64,000 bases of DNA from Aurantiochytrium sp. KH105 (lineage: Eukaryota > Sar > Bigyra > Thraustochytrida > Thraustochytriidae): NCBI GenBank assembly GCA_003116975.1, contig BGKB01000205.1, forward strand, positions 64,625-128,624, given 5' to 3'. Under the pieces are notes generated by a model. That model was not told the DNA's origin, did not search any database, and was given only the letters and a program-made list of their open reading frames with translations. Made by a program: the position numbers and the translations under genes. This document shows, piece by piece, positions 10,822-22,022 of the stretch. Position 1 is the first letter of the stretch. The number at the start of each line of letters is the position of its first letter.

Positions 10822-11514
10822 TTAGAGCTTGGCCTTATTCTTCTGGACTTTGTCGATGACCTTCTTCAGCACAGGGAAGACGGCATGCGATTCCTTGAAT
10901 TCGGGAGCTTGCTCAACTCGCTTGATCCAAGCCTCGACATTCTTGTGCTTGGCAAAGTCGAAAAGAGCAAGGTGCTGCTGGGCGCACTCGCCGACGTCTT
11001 CGAAGACGGCGATATCGGCAAGGGTGAATTTGTCACCTACGAGGTAAGGGCTCCTCGAGAGGGCGTCGTCGAGAAGATTGGCGACCATCTCGCACTTCTT
11101 GCGGTTGCCCTTGAGCTCCTTCTCGCTGAACTTGATGTCGGGACGAAAGATGGGCGCAAAGAGGGCAAACGTGAAGACCCGCGAGTTGTGGTGGTGCCAG
11201 TTCATCCATTGCTGCACCTTGGCGCGCGCACCAAGGTCTTCCGGGTAAAGATCGTTCAACTTGAACTTGTCGGCGATATACGTCATAATGGCGTTCGATT
11301 CCCAGAGCACAAGACCGGTCTCCGTGTCTTCGAGAGCAGGGACGATACCGGGTGGGACCTTGGCGAGGTACTCCTTGTTCCTGGAGCCAAGGGGCTTTTC
11401 CTTGTCCGAGCCGGGCATTACCTCAATCAGCTCAAAGTCCGCATTGGCGAGCTTCAGCACCCAGTACACAGCCCGCGCCGGCTGCGAGCCCAGAACGCCA
11501 TACAGCTTGAGCAT
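10822..11514 (-). CDS. Theta-class-like glutathione S-transferase
   Basis: A 230-residue cytosolic GST that would conjugate glutathione to electrophiles. The N-terminal thioredoxin fold reads LYGVLGSQPARAVYWVLK. The serine in SQPARAV sits where theta-class enzymes carry their catalytic serine. VPPGIVPALED supplies the cis-proline that contacts the glutathione backbone, and LWESNAIMTYIADKF is the glutathione gamma-glutamyl site. The all-helical C-terminal half contains ARAKVQQWMNWHHHNSR and YLVGDKFTLADIAVFED, the usual N-capping box region. Length and domain order are normal and no targeting signal is visible. The ATG at 11514 opens the fold directly. The leader upstream carries AAGC and GCAC repeats. 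Assignment to theta rather than another serine class is by motif only. Confidence 0.88.
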   Translation of the reverse strand: MLKLYGVLGSQPARAVYWVLKLANADFELIEVMPGSDKEKPLGSRNKEYLAKVPPGIVPALEDTETGLVLWESNAIMTYIADKFKLNDLYPEDLGARAKVQQWMNWHHHNSRVFTFALFAPIFRPDIKFSEKELKGNRKKCEMVANLLDDALSRSPYLVGDKFTLADIAVFEDVGECAQQHLALFDFAKHKNVEAWIKRVEQAPEFKESHAVFPVLKKVIDKVQKNKAKL

Positions 11515-12389
11515 CTTGGCTGTCCGGTCCTTAGCTCTTCTTCTCTCTCGCGCTCGCTCACGATTTCTTGCCTGCTTGCTAGCCTGCCGGCCTGTCTGCG
11601 TGCGTGCGTGTGTGCGTGCGTGCGTGCGCGTGTGCGTGCCTGCCTGTCTGCGTCTACCTCTGCAGCGTTTCGGGTCTGGTGGTATTTGGTCTGTATCGTG
11701 TTGTCGGCGTCCAGGGTCTCAGTCTGCCCCTCTTTGTTTCCGTCCCCCAACTTCGACAATGCCCTTCTGCTTGTGAAAGCGCGGTTGAACGAGAATGCGG
11801 CGGGCGGCGAGACGAGCACTTGCGCCCGAGGTGCAGAGCAATGACGTAATCATAAATAAACTCGTGCCCCCCAAGGACCACAATCATAGGCCTAGTGGAG
11901 AGTACGGTGACGGACCTTGGCGGCGAGTCTGGATCTTGGCGGTCGTCAGGACTATATACCATACCTGGCACAGCTGCAGCATTCTAGAAGCCAACAAAAT
12001 TCTTTGGGATGCTGCTGCAGCAGCTGCTGCTGCTGTGCTGCAGATCACAAAGGTGATCAGGTTCCAGGTCCACAAAGGAGCATAGAGGGCGCGGGGGAAG
12101 CGGTTCGCGATGCGATGCCGGTCGCAAGTACTTCGCCCCTTTCTTTCGTTTTTACAAGATTGTTCACGTAAGAAGTGGGTGGATCATCGTGAATAATGAG
12201 CACCACAACAAGACCCAAACAGGGAGGTGCCGCGCAACTCGAGCCGTGCCGAGCCGAGCCGAGTGAACACGGCCCAGCCGCAAGGCGCGTGCGGTTGCAA
12301 CGACGTGGGAGAAAAGCTTAGCAAATCACGCCGTTTCTCAAGGCGTGACCTTGCGTCGGTGACCTCACCACGCGTTAAAGTTGGCAACA
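11515..12389. promoter_or_regulatory. Divergent intergenic region between GST and NUP43-like genes
   Basis: This 875-base stretch separates two divergent starts and so holds both promoters. A GCGT/GTGT-rich run lies at about 11599-11640. A CTG/CAG-like patch (GCTGCTGCAGCAGCTGCTGC) sits near 12010-12040, and GAGCCGAGCCGAGCC units near 12245-12262. No coding signal stands out. Confidence 0.5.
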
Positions 12390-13445
12390 ATGATGGTGGT
12401 CAGAGCCAACGACGACGGCGACGTCGAAAATGTGGCTCTCGTGGGAAACACGCACGAGGAGAGGAGACCTCTCTGGGAGCACGCAGTTCCCTTGGCCACG
12501 TGCAGCAAGCTCATTGCAGGAAACGCGCTCACGGGCTTGCCGGCAACGCTGTGCGTGGGCACAGCGTCCGGACGCGTCCAGATCTATGGCGAAGACGACA
12601 GTGCGCCCATTGCGCACTATTCGATGAACGCAAGCGTCTCAGCGCTAAGTGTGCTCAACGTGCGCCACGATGCCCCTCGTATTCTGGCCGGTGACAACGC
12701 TGGTCACGTAGGCCTCTTCCAGCTAGAGGCTCCTGCAGAGGATCCTTCATCACAGCCGCTCACTAATCTTGGCAGACTTCATCTCTACGAGTCTTGCGTC
12801 ACAAGTGTGAGTGTGTGCCCGTTCCGAGGCGGTCTCGGTGTAGCTGGCTCTGAGGAGGGAAAAGTAGACCTCATTCATCTCGAGCGAATGCAGACTCAGA
12901 CCATTCCTTCGCGCGACGCTGCCAGCGTCAACGACATTTGCTTCTGGAGTCCAGATGCTGTCGCAGTTGCGGGTTCGAGTCCGGGAGGAGTGTTGCGCGT
13001 ATGGGACGCGCGGTCTCCTACGATGGCGATGCAGTCTCTGCCCGATGCTCAAAACGCAAACACGCGTCAGACATCGCTGGCTGTGCACCCGAGCGTGCCC
13101 TACCAGCTCGCCTGTGGCGACGCACTTGGCGGCATTTCTCTGTGGGACTTGCGAACGCAGCGCTGCTCGGGCCGTCTGGTTACGCACCAAGACACGATCA
13201 CTGGACTCACCTTCCATCCGGACCGCCCGCAAATCCTTTTGTCGGCCTCTGATGATGGTATGGTACGCGCCATGAACGTTCAGACGCCCAGCCAAAGCCC
13301 CGTAGACCCACTGTATTCTTTTCAAGGCATGGCTTGCACAAGTGTCGACGTCTGCTCGGACGAACTTAGTGGACCGCTGCTGATGGCGGGTGGCGAAGAC
13401 GAGACAATTATTCTCACTCCGCTTTTGCAAGTGCTCCCGCTTTAA
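12390..13445 (+). CDS. NUP43: NUP43-like WD40 nucleoporin
   Basis: A 351-residue WD40 propeller. NUP43 is a small blade protein of the Nup107-160 Y-complex scaffold of the nuclear pore. The C-terminal half shows the best match: VHPSVPYQLACGDALGGISLWDLR, then FHPDRPQILLSASDDGMVRAM. The last segment, SVDVCSDELSGPLLMAGGEDE, parallels human NUP43 SVNTLDVLGPCLVCGTDAE. Earlier blades are weak (CVGTASGRVQIYG, VGLFQLE, VAVAGSSPGGVLRVWDAR), as is typical for this fast-evolving protein. Start: two adjacent ATG codons at 12390 and 12393 follow the sequence TTGGCAACA. The upstream TTG is not a plausible initiator. Other small WD40 proteins cannot be excluded without a profile search. Confidence 0.75.
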   Translation: MMVVRANDDGDVENVALVGNTHEERRPLWEHAVPLATCSKLIAGNALTGLPATLCVGTASGRVQIYGEDDSAPIAHYSMNASVSALSVLNVRHDAPRILAGDNAGHVGLFQLEAPAEDPSSQPLTNLGRLHLYESCVTSVSVCPFRGGLGVAGSEEGKVDLIHLERMQTQTIPSRDAASVNDICFWSPDAVAVAGSSPGGVLRVWDARSPTMAMQSLPDAQNANTRQTSLAVHPSVPYQLACGDALGGISLWDLRTQRCSGRLVTHQDTITGLTFHPDRPQILLSASDDGMVRAMNVQTPSQSPVDPLYSFQGMACTSVDVCSDELSGPLLMAGGEDETIILTPLLQVLPL

Positions 13446-13814
13446 AAGGAAAATGCTCGCAGTCTCTCGGATAAACCAAAACATAAAACTTAGTAATGGC
13501 CTGTTTGCTTGCCTTGGGAATTTTGATGTACAAAGAGAGTAAGACAGCTGTTTCATAATTCTGAACAAAAATTGGAAAACAAAGAGTGCCGCCACCGACG
13601 AAAGATCGATGGCTGCTGGAAAGAACACGGGTCTTTCTACCACATAAATGACCTTGCACAACTGACTCAGGTTCATCGGAGTCGGAATCGAATAAATAAA
13701 CAGATGATGCGTCCGCGGCGGGGTGCGCGCCGTTGCAACAGTCAAGTGGCTAATGGATCGAGGTCAGGATGGACGGGTGCTCGCTCAGCATAATGTCCTG
13801 ACCTGTAAAAGAAT
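13446..13814. other. Convergent 3' intergenic region (NUP43-like / EGF-7TM)
   Basis: A 369-base convergent gap holding the two 3' UTRs. It includes AATAAATAAACAG near 13690-13702, a plausible polyadenylation-rich patch on the plus strand. No gene is seen. Confidence 0.5.
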
Positions 13815-15239
13815 TCAGGACATATTTTCCTGATTGTGATTGACACCAGCTTCTTCTGCACTTCCACCGCCCAAAGCGGGGGCAACACTCGCATTAGGCA
13901 TCTCAGGAACAGTACACGTGTCAATGTCGCTATCGTCAGGGACAACATCGTCAGGATCACCCTCGCTCTCGCCGGTGCCGACGGGCGGTGCGCTAGGAGG
14001 TAGGGTATCTGTTACCGTTCTTGACAAAGATGTGCTCGCTTCGAGTTCGATCGCTGGAGGTGTATTTACCTGCTGCGCGGTAATTTTCTTTCGATGAAGC
14101 CCGTTGAAATGATCTCCAGCCGCAAAGAGTCGGGAATCCTCCACATTGGAAATACGGACAGTGGTCCCAGCGGTGATCTCAGACTCAGAAATACCAAAGT
14201 TGTCCTTGACATTCTCTGAAATAATGGTCGGCAGACCTTCGCGGTTGCCAGAGTCCGAAGAGATCATGAGGGTGCGCACGACGAGGAGGGCATTCGAAGG
14301 GATCGTCATCCATGAGATTGGCAACAAGTAGTCGTAGTAAGAGTACAGGTAAGGTATTGCCGCAAAAGAAATGTAAATTGTCGCCTGCACGATAGCGTTC
14401 ACGACATTGTGATTCTGCACGCTTTCCATACGCTCCTTGACGATCTTGATTTCTTCGGAGCCCACGTACTGGTATGCGCTGTCAAGCTGGCAGATCAGGG
14501 TTCTCTTGAGAAGCAGGGCCTGCAGGGCAAGAATGATCATAATGATTCCTGCGCCGCCCATACATGCAACCCAGGTGCCTATCGAGACCGCACGGTTTTC
14601 AGCCGCGACGGAGACAAAGGCGAGTGTGCCCAAAAAAACGTGACCTAGTGTCAATGCCATCGATGAGAGCGTACGTTCGGCGAAAATGCCCTGCGCACCG
14701 GGTACGTGCTGCTTCACAAGGGTCGAGATCAGCGCCGGCTGGTAGAGACTGGTGCATATGTAGTACGAGGAGCGGCAGATCCACCACAAGAGCGTCGCAT
14801 CCAGGTCAATGGCAACGTGCGTCTCGAGGGGGCGGACAAGCGCAAGTACGGCAAAAGTAGCCATGGACGGAGTCGTGACTCCAAAGTAAATGAGTAGCGT
14901 CAACAGGGTTATGTGATCTGTGATCCTTCGAGTTCGGCGGGATCTGGCCATCCTGACCACTTGCGAATTTTGAAAGCTCCTGAGCTTTTTCCAAAAAGCT
15001 GGAAAGTAGAGGACAAAGACGGCAGTCACGACGACAAGCAAAATAGCCCAGAGGACGCGAATCGCAATGAGACTCAAGTGGCAGTCCCTTCCTTCTGCTG
15101 ACATCCAGTGCGCGGCACCAGTCCATTCGGGTTCGCAGACGCATATGGACACATTAGCACCTTCCGCAGCGAAGCACGACCCATGGCCGGAGCACTCGAG
15201 GCTTGAGCGCGTAGTGAATTGCTTTTCGCCACAAGTCAT
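13815..15239 (-). CDS. EGF-like-domain seven-transmembrane protein, receptor-like, unknown family
   Basis: A 474-residue protein that I do not recognise as a named family. The first 53 residues form an EGF-like module: C3, C16, GHGSC (C22), C33-V-C35, then EPEWTG and C53. Seven hydrophobic segments follow at about 55-80, 106-132, 143-165, 189-208, 215-240, 284-310 and 312-330. A long hydrophilic tail (about 340-474) is rich in Ser, Thr, Asp and Glu and so probably cytosolic. This topology suggests a surface receptor or sensor with an extracellular EGF-like head. No signal peptide is visible after the ATG at 15239, so TM1 may act as a reverse signal-anchor, or a short upstream exon may be missed. 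The frame stays open further upstream without an ATG. The bases directly before the start read AGCAGG, which could be a splice acceptor. Confidence 0.72.
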   Translation of the reverse strand: MTCGEKQFTTRSSLECSGHGSCFAAEGANVSICVCEPEWTGAAHWMSAEGRDCHLSLIAIRVLWAILLVVVTAVFVLYFPAFWKKLRSFQNSQVVRMARSRRTRRITDHITLLTLLIYFGVTTPSMATFAVLALVRPLETHVAIDLDATLLWWICRSSYYICTSLYQPALISTLVKQHVPGAQGIFAERTLSSMALTLGHVFLGTLAFVSVAAENRAVSIGTWVACMGGAGIIMIILALQALLLKRTLICQLDSAYQYVGSEEIKIVKERMESVQNHNVVNAIVQATIYISFAAIPYLYSYYDYLLPISWMTIPSNALLVVRTLMISSDSGNREGLPTIISENVKDNFGISESEITAGTTVRISNVEDSRLFAAGDHFNGLHRKKITAQQVNTPPAIELEASTSLSRTVTDTLPPSAPPVGTGESEGDPDDVVPDDSDIDTCTVPEMPNASVAPALGGGSAEEAGVNHNQENMS

Positions 15240-15929
15240 CCTGCTCGCTCGCCCACTCGCCCTTTCGTTTGTGCGGTCTCTTTTTCTTGGTTCTATGGCG
15301 ATGAGTCCTCTGCGCAAGTCCCCCGCGCCTAGGCTCGGAAGGCTCTGCCCGTCCTCGCGCGTACTCGCGAGTCCTCGCGCGTACTCGCAAGCCGAGTCAC
15401 GGCGCCGCGTGCGCCTGGACACAACACGAATTTGCTACTTGGCTTATCGCTTGCTCGCTTGCCAGAAGAAAAAGTTGACAGTGACAATTACGCCTGGGCT
15501 AATAAGCAAGACACGTGGACCCCTCCTCGTGGTACGACGTACTTTACCCATTTTTGAGCGGTATAGAGAGGTCGCAACGCGTGGTTGGCCTCGTTGGAGG
15601 ATGAAGTTCGTCAACTTCGATTCATACCTAGACTGTGGCGGTAATCGCGTTGGCGCGTCGGCAAAGAAGCAGTGATTCGTCTCGTTCTTGATCAAGACAA
15701 CGAGACAAAGGCCAAAACTATGAGGAGCTCGACGCCTTCAGGATACTAGTCACATTTCAATGAACGTAATTTCGCCAAGTTGAACGAAGAAAGGAAGGAA
15801 GAAGGGAAGTTAGAAGCCCTGCGGAGATGATGACGCGCAAATCAACGCGACATGCCAAGTTTAAAAGGTTGGGTAATCAAATATCCAGGCGTATCATTTT
15901 CGTCATTGTGCTACTTTTTCTTCTTTTTT
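15240..15929. other. Intergenic region between EGF-7TM and MYB genes
   Basis: A 690-base gap between two minus-strand genes, holding the MYB 3' UTR and the EGF-7TM promoter. It contains short direct repeats of TCGCGCGTACTCGC near 15353-15388 and a T-rich patch at 15900-15935. No gene is supported. Confidence 0.5.
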
Positions 15930-18295
15930 CTAAACAGAGGCTGTCGCAGTGCCTTCCCTCTCGGCAGTGTTTCCGCGCGTCTTGGAAGTCGGGGACATTC
16001 CCTCGACAGTCTCGGGACCGACCGGCTCGCAATCCTCGGATGATCGCGCGCTGGCTTCGCTACTCAGGTTGGCTTGGCCGTCGTTCGCATTGGAGCTGTT
16101 TACGGGCGAGACTGCCACGAGTGCCGCCTCAAGGGCCTCAATGGAAAAGTCGAACTCGTGGAATTGGCTTGCGCTCGGCGTCTGCGACGCGATGTGTTGA
16201 AATCCGTGGCCGCTTGAAGTACGGTCACCGAGGCCAAAGAGCGCATTCGATGAGCTGTTCCCGTAACCCCCTCCATTTCCAGATTGATTGTACATTTGCT
16301 GATGCTGTTGCTGCGACATGTGCTGAGACTGCGAGATTTGGTCTTGCTGCTGCTGCTGCTGCTGCAGTAATGACGAGTTTGAGGAGGAGGATGGGAGTCC
16401 CTGCGGCGCCTGCTGGAACTGGTACTGTTGCTGCTGCTGTTGCTGCTGGCGCACATGCTGTGGCGTGCGTGTACCCCACCTGCCAAAGAGAGGAGTGTTG
16501 CGACTCGAGAGCAGTGGCGCCAGCGGAGAGTTGACATCAAAGCGCGGCGAGAACAATTGTGAGCCGCCCTGTGCGGGGGTCGGCGGGGCCAGAAACATGT
16601 TGGCAAAGTTGGTATAATTGCCAAACATGGGTGAAGCAATGATGCCTTGCGAAAGGTTCAGACCCGCCATTTTCGGGCTCAGCTGGCCAAGCAGATTAAC
16701 TGCCTCCGCGGACGCAGGTGTGAGCTTCGAAAGAGAGCCCAGCTCAAAGTCGCCCAAATCCCGGGAGGGGCCGCGAAAGGTCTGCACCTGCAAGTCCGGG
16801 CGCTTGGCAATGCCTTGCTTTCCCTTGGAAGTGCGACGCTGCTTTGTCGATTTGGCTGCGCTCGGCTTGGGTCGCTTTGTCCCGGAAGAGCTCTTGGAGT
16901 TCTTGGGCTTGCGCGATGCCGCGGACCTGGCTGGCGTCTTGTTTGCGGCGTCGTTCTCCATTGCACCCTCATCACTTGTAAGAGCCTGGAGCGTGGCCGT
17001 GCCGCTCGTGTTTGTGGCAAGGTCTGGTGAGAGCACCGGGGGCGGCGGAGGCGGGGGCGGCAACGGCGTTTCACAAATGGACGACGCCGCCGATGCCGGT
17101 TTGATGCTTTCTGAGTTCGCGCGGGCGCCATTCACTGAGCCCAGAGGGTTGAGAGGTGCGCGATTCTGTCTCTTGTTGTCGCCACCTGCAGGGTTAGCGG
17201 ACACATTTGAGCTACTTGTTGCGGAGGAGAAGTCTCTGATGGGTGGCCGAGGGGAAGATTCGCTGTTTCCCTCTCCGTCTCCTTCTTTCGATTCTTCGTG
17301 CTCAGCGATGACATGACGTCCTTCCGAGCGCACGTCAGCATCGGCATTGGCGTCTCCATCAGCCTCTGGCTCTTTAGGCAAGATCTTTCCGTTCTTGGTG
17401 ATGGTAATGTGTTTAAGAAGCGGGTGGTCCGGCATTTCCGAGCCGCTTTCGGCGGCTCTGGCGGCCTGGCGTGCCAGGCGCCGCATCGTCGAATAATAGC
17501 GGTTCTTGATGGCATTGTCTGTGCGTCCACGCACAAACTTTGCAATTTCAGCCCACTGATTGCCAAGCTTGGCATGATATTCAAAGATGATGCGGTCTTC
17601 CTCTTTAGTCCATGTGCCCTTCTTGACGTCTGGGTTGAGGTGGTTGTGCCAGCGCTCTCGGCACTGCTTGCCGATGCGTCCAGGAAGCTCCGCGGCGATG
17701 AGGGACCAAGACTTTGCGCCAAGCCTCTGTACGGTAGCGTGAAGTGTGCGGTCTTCTTCTGCACTCCAAGGGCGCTTCGAGAGCGATTTTTCCTCTTTGC
17801 CTCCAATGTGCATAAAGGCAAACTTTTTGGCGTTGATGTGGTTGTTGTTCTCGTTGGGCGATGGCGAAATAAGCGTGCCTGGATGGACGTGAGAGCGTCC
17901 TTGCGAGTGGTGCACGTGCGGGTGGGCGTGTGCGTGAATGTATGGGAGCCTAGCGTGGTCGTAAAAGAGTTTGGGCGCTTGTGCTCGTGCTTGCAAGTGA
18001 TGATGCTGGTGGTAAGAATGGTTCATTGCTGGTGGTGGTGCGCTGCCGGTGGTGCTACTGATGCTGTTGCTGTGGCCGTGCATGCGGTGACGCATGGGAG
18101 CGCGGTTTGGGTCCATGTTTGTTGAGCTGGTGGACATTGAGTGCATTACCTGATGTTCGCGCTTATATCCATCTGCCATCACCGGTCGGTTGCTGTTGCT
18201 GTTGCTGTTATTGCTATTGCTATTGCCGTTGCTGTTGCTACAGCTGCTGCCGCCGCTGTCCGAGTGTCGCTGGCGAAAATGGTCGTGCTGTTGCT

Positions 18296-18345
<50 letters not shown>

Positions 18346-18623
18346 ACGCTCAGCGGATGGAGATATGTAGGCATTGCAGGAGCCGTTGTTGCCGCCTCTG
18401 CCTTGCTACGTTCGAGGTCCAGGCTCTCGCGAAAGCTGTCGCACAGACTCCCGCGCGGCGCGTCGGCTGTGCTCCTCGCCTCGCTCGCAGCGGAGCCCGT
18501 GTCCCTCTGGCGATTACCGCTATGAATCGCGGGGGTCCGTGCGCAGCAGGGAAAAGAGACGTTCGCAAAGGGACGTTGCTGGGACTGCTGCTGCCGCGTC
18601 TGCCTCAGTTCTGCGCTTGCCAT
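15930..18623 (-). CDS. R2R3-type MYB transcription factor with long polyglutamine tracts
   Basis: An 897-residue nuclear DNA-binding protein. Two MYB repeats lie at about residues 282-385. R2 has tryptophans in [24 protein letters not shown] and [12 protein letters not shown]3 has [27 protein letters not shown] and [14 protein letters not shown]. This is the c-MYB-like R2R3 pair lacking an obvious R1. Flanks are low complexity: about 23 consecutive glutamines near the N-terminus, Asn/Ser runs, His-rich linkers, a proline run near 17040-17060, and three further Gln tracts in the C-terminal third. A basic stretch ([20 protein letters not shown]) may be a nuclear signal. The first ATG is 18623. 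A second candidate, 18374, immediately precedes the Gln run. Targets are unknown; growth or cell-cycle roles are typical of the family. Confidence 0.85.
16341..16460. repeat. CTG/CAG trinucleotide tracts encoding C-terminal polyglutamine of the MYB gene
   Basis: Plus-strand CTG-type repeats at about 16344-16364 and 16420-16449 encode short Gln runs on the minus strand. They interrupt Ser/Asn-rich sequence in the activation-domain-like tail. Confidence 0.7.
18190..18345. repeat. CTG/TTG trinucleotide tract encoding N-terminal polyglutamine/asparagine of the MYB gene
   Basis: Plus strand reads TTGCTG-type units, then near-pure CTG from about 18313 to 18341. On the minus strand this encodes about 23 glutamines followed by Asn/Ser runs. 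Such tracts are length-unstable in many genomes. Confidence 0.8.
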
Positions 18624-20378
18624 CGACCGTCCCAGCCGCTGCGGAGGCCGAGGGGGTCCTGCTCTGCCCTTGCCTGCTCCGTCTGCCCCGCTCTGCCAAC
18701 GTGCGTGCGGGTTATGCTGCCTCGCGCGGGACTTGCTCGCCTGCCAAGCACGTCTGCAGGGAGCCCCGCCGAGCCGCGCCGAGCAGGCCGCGCCCAAGTA
18801 GGCACGCACGCACGCACGCGCTCTCGCGGCCTGGCAGGGAAGGAAGGGGAGGAAAGGCGGCGCGCGAACTCCACCTCCCTCCCTCGCAGCGCGATTCTGA
18901 CCCTCCCCCGCGGCACCGCCCCTCCCTCCCGGGCTGCGCGCCGACAACGCCGCCGTGAGGGTCCTTGTGGCCGTTCACGGCGCGGGGGACGAGGGGCGCG
19001 GGATGGATGACCAGGAGACCAAAGAGCTCGGCGCGGAGGCCCACCAGGTCTCCTCGGTCGAGGTCGATCGATCGGGCGGGCGATTGAGCGATCGATCGGT
19101 CGAGCGATGGAGCGAAAAGACGCCGAGCTTAGGCTGGAGCGTGGGCTTGAGATTGGGCGAGGCGCGAAAACTTGGAAAAGGGGGCGATCTCGAGCTCGAA
19201 GAATGGAATGGGGGACTGACCCACCCTCCCGAAAAGCGGAGGAAACACTCGAGTCACAACTCGAAGAAATCCACTCCTACTACCAGCTCAGAGTCCCGCT
19301 GCTCCGGCGTCCGCCACTTCTCCTCCTCCTCCTTCGACTCGTTCTCAACTTCTCCGTCGCCCCCGTCTTCTCGCTCGCTCCTCCGGGGCTGGCTCGGCTC
19401 CGCTCGACTGTTGGCGCACCGAGACTGCTCGGCGGCGCGGTGTGCCCCGCTCTTACTTGCTCTTGGCCGCGTACACTCCGGGCCCCACTACTCTACCGTA
19501 GCCCATTTTACAAATGAAACAAAATGGCCAACCAGGTGGTACGACACTGCAGCAATGGCGGCCGCTGTGGCGCCCAAAGCACGCCTTGCCTTGCGCACGC
19601 TCGCACGCACCCGAGTCTGGGCGCGGCTGCGGCGAAACCGTCGCCGTCGGGGACTGCGCGCCACGCGGCCAGCCGACCCGGAGGGCGATCAGGCGCGCGG
19701 CTGCTGGCTGGCTGGCTGGCGGGCTGGTCTCGGACGGAGCCAACGTCGGCTTGGGACGCGCTGGGACGATTTTGACGACGACGATAGCAGCAGCAGCGGC
19801 ACAGACAGCAGCGGCACAGACAGCAGCAGCGGCGACTGCGAGCGCGGGCGCTCGAGGCCTTCGCGCCGCAGCCGCGCGAGACGCTGCGCTCGCTCTGGCA
19901 GGCGAGAGGGCCGCCGGGGCCTGGACTCGATCGAGGCTGAGCCTGCGAGACGCGGTGGCACCGTCGCGTACTGGGCGGAGCGAGGTCCGCTTCGTGGCAA
20001 GAGTTACGTTGGAACGCGATCGGGCCCGAGCACCAAGGAAGCAGTGCGTAGCGAGCCAGCAAATGCATGCGCTTCCTTTTCAGGACGACCTCGGTGCTCA
20101 GGGTAAGCCCAAGGTAAGCCCAGGGCGATGCGAAGCAATGCACCAGGCCAACCCAGACGTCACGAGACCGAAACATGTCGCGCCAAACCAAGTCATCGCT
20201 GGCCCTGCCCTGCACGAGACTCATGACTTGCATCGCTCTCACGTACGCCGACCGGTACTTTTTACGGAAATAGAGTGGCCAACAGCCATTTGATGCCGGG
20301 CACCGACGGCTCCTTGCTTGACGTCGTGTAGTGTCAAAGGTTGATCGCGTCGAGTGCGCCACTGGCCTTGCTAGACAA

Positions 20379-20379
<1 letters not shown>

Positions 20380-20408
<29 letters not shown>
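20380..20408. repeat. (CAGC)n tetranucleotide microsatellite
   Basis: About seven tandem CAGC units, one of several tetranucleotide arrays in the noncoding DNA of this window. Confidence 0.8.
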
Positions 20409-20409
<1 letters not shown>

Positions 20410-21468
20410 TCGTGGGGCCGGCCAGCTGCTGCTGCTGAGCTACAGCAGCAGCAGCAACCAAGGAAATGCACTCCCGCAGGACGCCTCGACATGAGAGCGA
20501 CTGTGCCTCCTTCGTCGCATGGCCCTCCCTCCCTCTTTTCTTCCTTGCTTTCCTCCTTCCTCTTACTGTTAGTGTTCGGCGGCGGCCATGCCAGCCTGCC
20601 TGCCACGTCTCCGGCAACCAGCTGCAGCTGGCTGCAACGCGGAGGGACGGAAACCCGTGTGCTCGGCTGCGGCGTGCGGCTGCAGCTAGATGTCAAGCAC
20701 TTGCATGCGATGCGAAAAAAACAAGTAGAAAAGCAAAGAATGGAAAGGAAGACGCGGCAGCAGCTACCGGAACCACAGGATGAAGGAAGGCCTGGCCAAC
20801 GCCACCCGCCAAGCAAACAAACCAACTTGCCTTGAAGCCAGAGGCTCTACCTCCATGTCGGACGCTCTCGCGCGGCTTCGTTCGACTCGAGAAGAGGCTC
20901 GCGTTGCATCGGCAGTGCAAAGGGAAAGGCCTTTTTCATGCAATGGCCGAGGTCCAGTGGCTCGTGATGCGGTTCGAGGCCCTGCCGACAATAAGTGAGG
21001 CGTGTGGCTGCGTCAACAGTAGGCCTGTCATGTATGCGTGAGTACCAAAACTTCAGGATGCGATGCGAAAGCTTGCAACAAAAAGAGTGAGCAATAGCGG
21101 CCGCTCCCGCTGCCACCACCACGAGAATTTGACCATTGCTTGGGTGGGCTGGGCTACCGACCAGTCGTACGTACCTCGACGCGGGGGTGCCACTCGCTCC
21201 ACGCTTATTGGAATTACAAGTCAGACGATTCTTCCCCTCCGAGGCTTGCTTCGCCAGCCTCCAAACTCGTGCACGGCGCGGCGCCCACCATCGCCACGCA
21301 TGCAATGGACGCCGAAAGAGCCGCCATGTCGGCCGGCGGTGCTGGTGGTAAAATGATGATGCTCTTGGTGGGCGCTGCCAGCAGGAGCTGTAGACTGATT
21401 TGTCGCGAAGAGACGTGTGATCGGCAAACTGGTCCGTGTGAACTACCCGTCCCGTCCCATCTTCTTCA

Positions 21469-21483
21469 CCCCCCCCCCCCCCC
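21469..21483. repeat. Homopolymer run of 15 C
   Basis: Fifteen consecutive cytosines on the plus strand. The length is likely polymorphic or error-prone in sequencing. Confidence 0.85.
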
Positions 21484-22022
21484 TCCACTTGCTCCAGTTG
21501 TACTCGGCCGGCCAGTCGCAGGCGGCCGCTCCTCAGGATTGACCCTCCGAGCCATGAGCGACTTGCGCCTGCAGCTGCGACCGCCGAGAGCGCATCGAGC
21601 GCAGAAGAAGCGAGGCCTCGCGCGAGCTTCGTTCGACGAGTCAAACTGAGCGAGTTCTTCCCTCGGCGCCGCTAACCCGTAACCGCCAGCTCCACAGCCC
21701 GCCGCAACTGCGGGTGTGCGAAACGGGTTGCGCGCGACGGCGCGGAAGGCGCGGAAGGCGCGGCGCGAGCCTCGGAGAGCGAGCGCTCTCAGGATTTGGT
21801 CTCGGCGTGCGGCAATGGAGAGGCTGCCGGACCGCCGGGAGGACGGCGCGGCGCGCAAAAGGCAGGGGGAGGAGAGAGTTGGAGAGAACCCGCGCTGCGC
21901 GGCGGCAGCGTTGCGGCAGCGTTGCGGGAGAGTGTGTGAGAGAGAGAGGTGACGACGACGCTCGGGGCACCGGTGCGTTGCGGAGCGTCCAGATCGAGGT
22001 TGCGCGCATTGATCGTGTGTCG

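Larger units (their letters stand above)
18624..22022. other. 3.4 kb gene-free stretch between divergent MYB and LRR genes
   Basis: This long GC-rich divergent region has several overlapping open frames on both strands. None has a recognisable domain, and their products are Arg/Ala/Ser-rich low complexity, so I do not call genes. It contains CAGCCAGC units (20380-20408), CAG-type patches near 19785-19830, a 15-base C run (21469-21483) and GGCTGGCTGG units near 19700-19725. Promoters for both flanking genes must lie here. Confidence 0.5.

Noticed and set aside
15240-15422. N-terminal extension of the EGF-7TM protein from a GTG
   Set aside because: GTG is not an expected initiator here and the extra residues are Arg-rich; ATG 15239 was preferred.
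18955-20617. Long overlapping open frames on both strands (383 and 369 codons)
   Set aside because: Arg/Ala/Ser-rich with GGCTGG and CAG repeats and no domain; expected in GC-rich DNA.
20935-20990. Possible tRNA with TGGCCGAGG and GGTTCGAGGCC boxes
   Set aside because: The two boxes are too close together and no acceptor stem or anticodon arm can be drawn.
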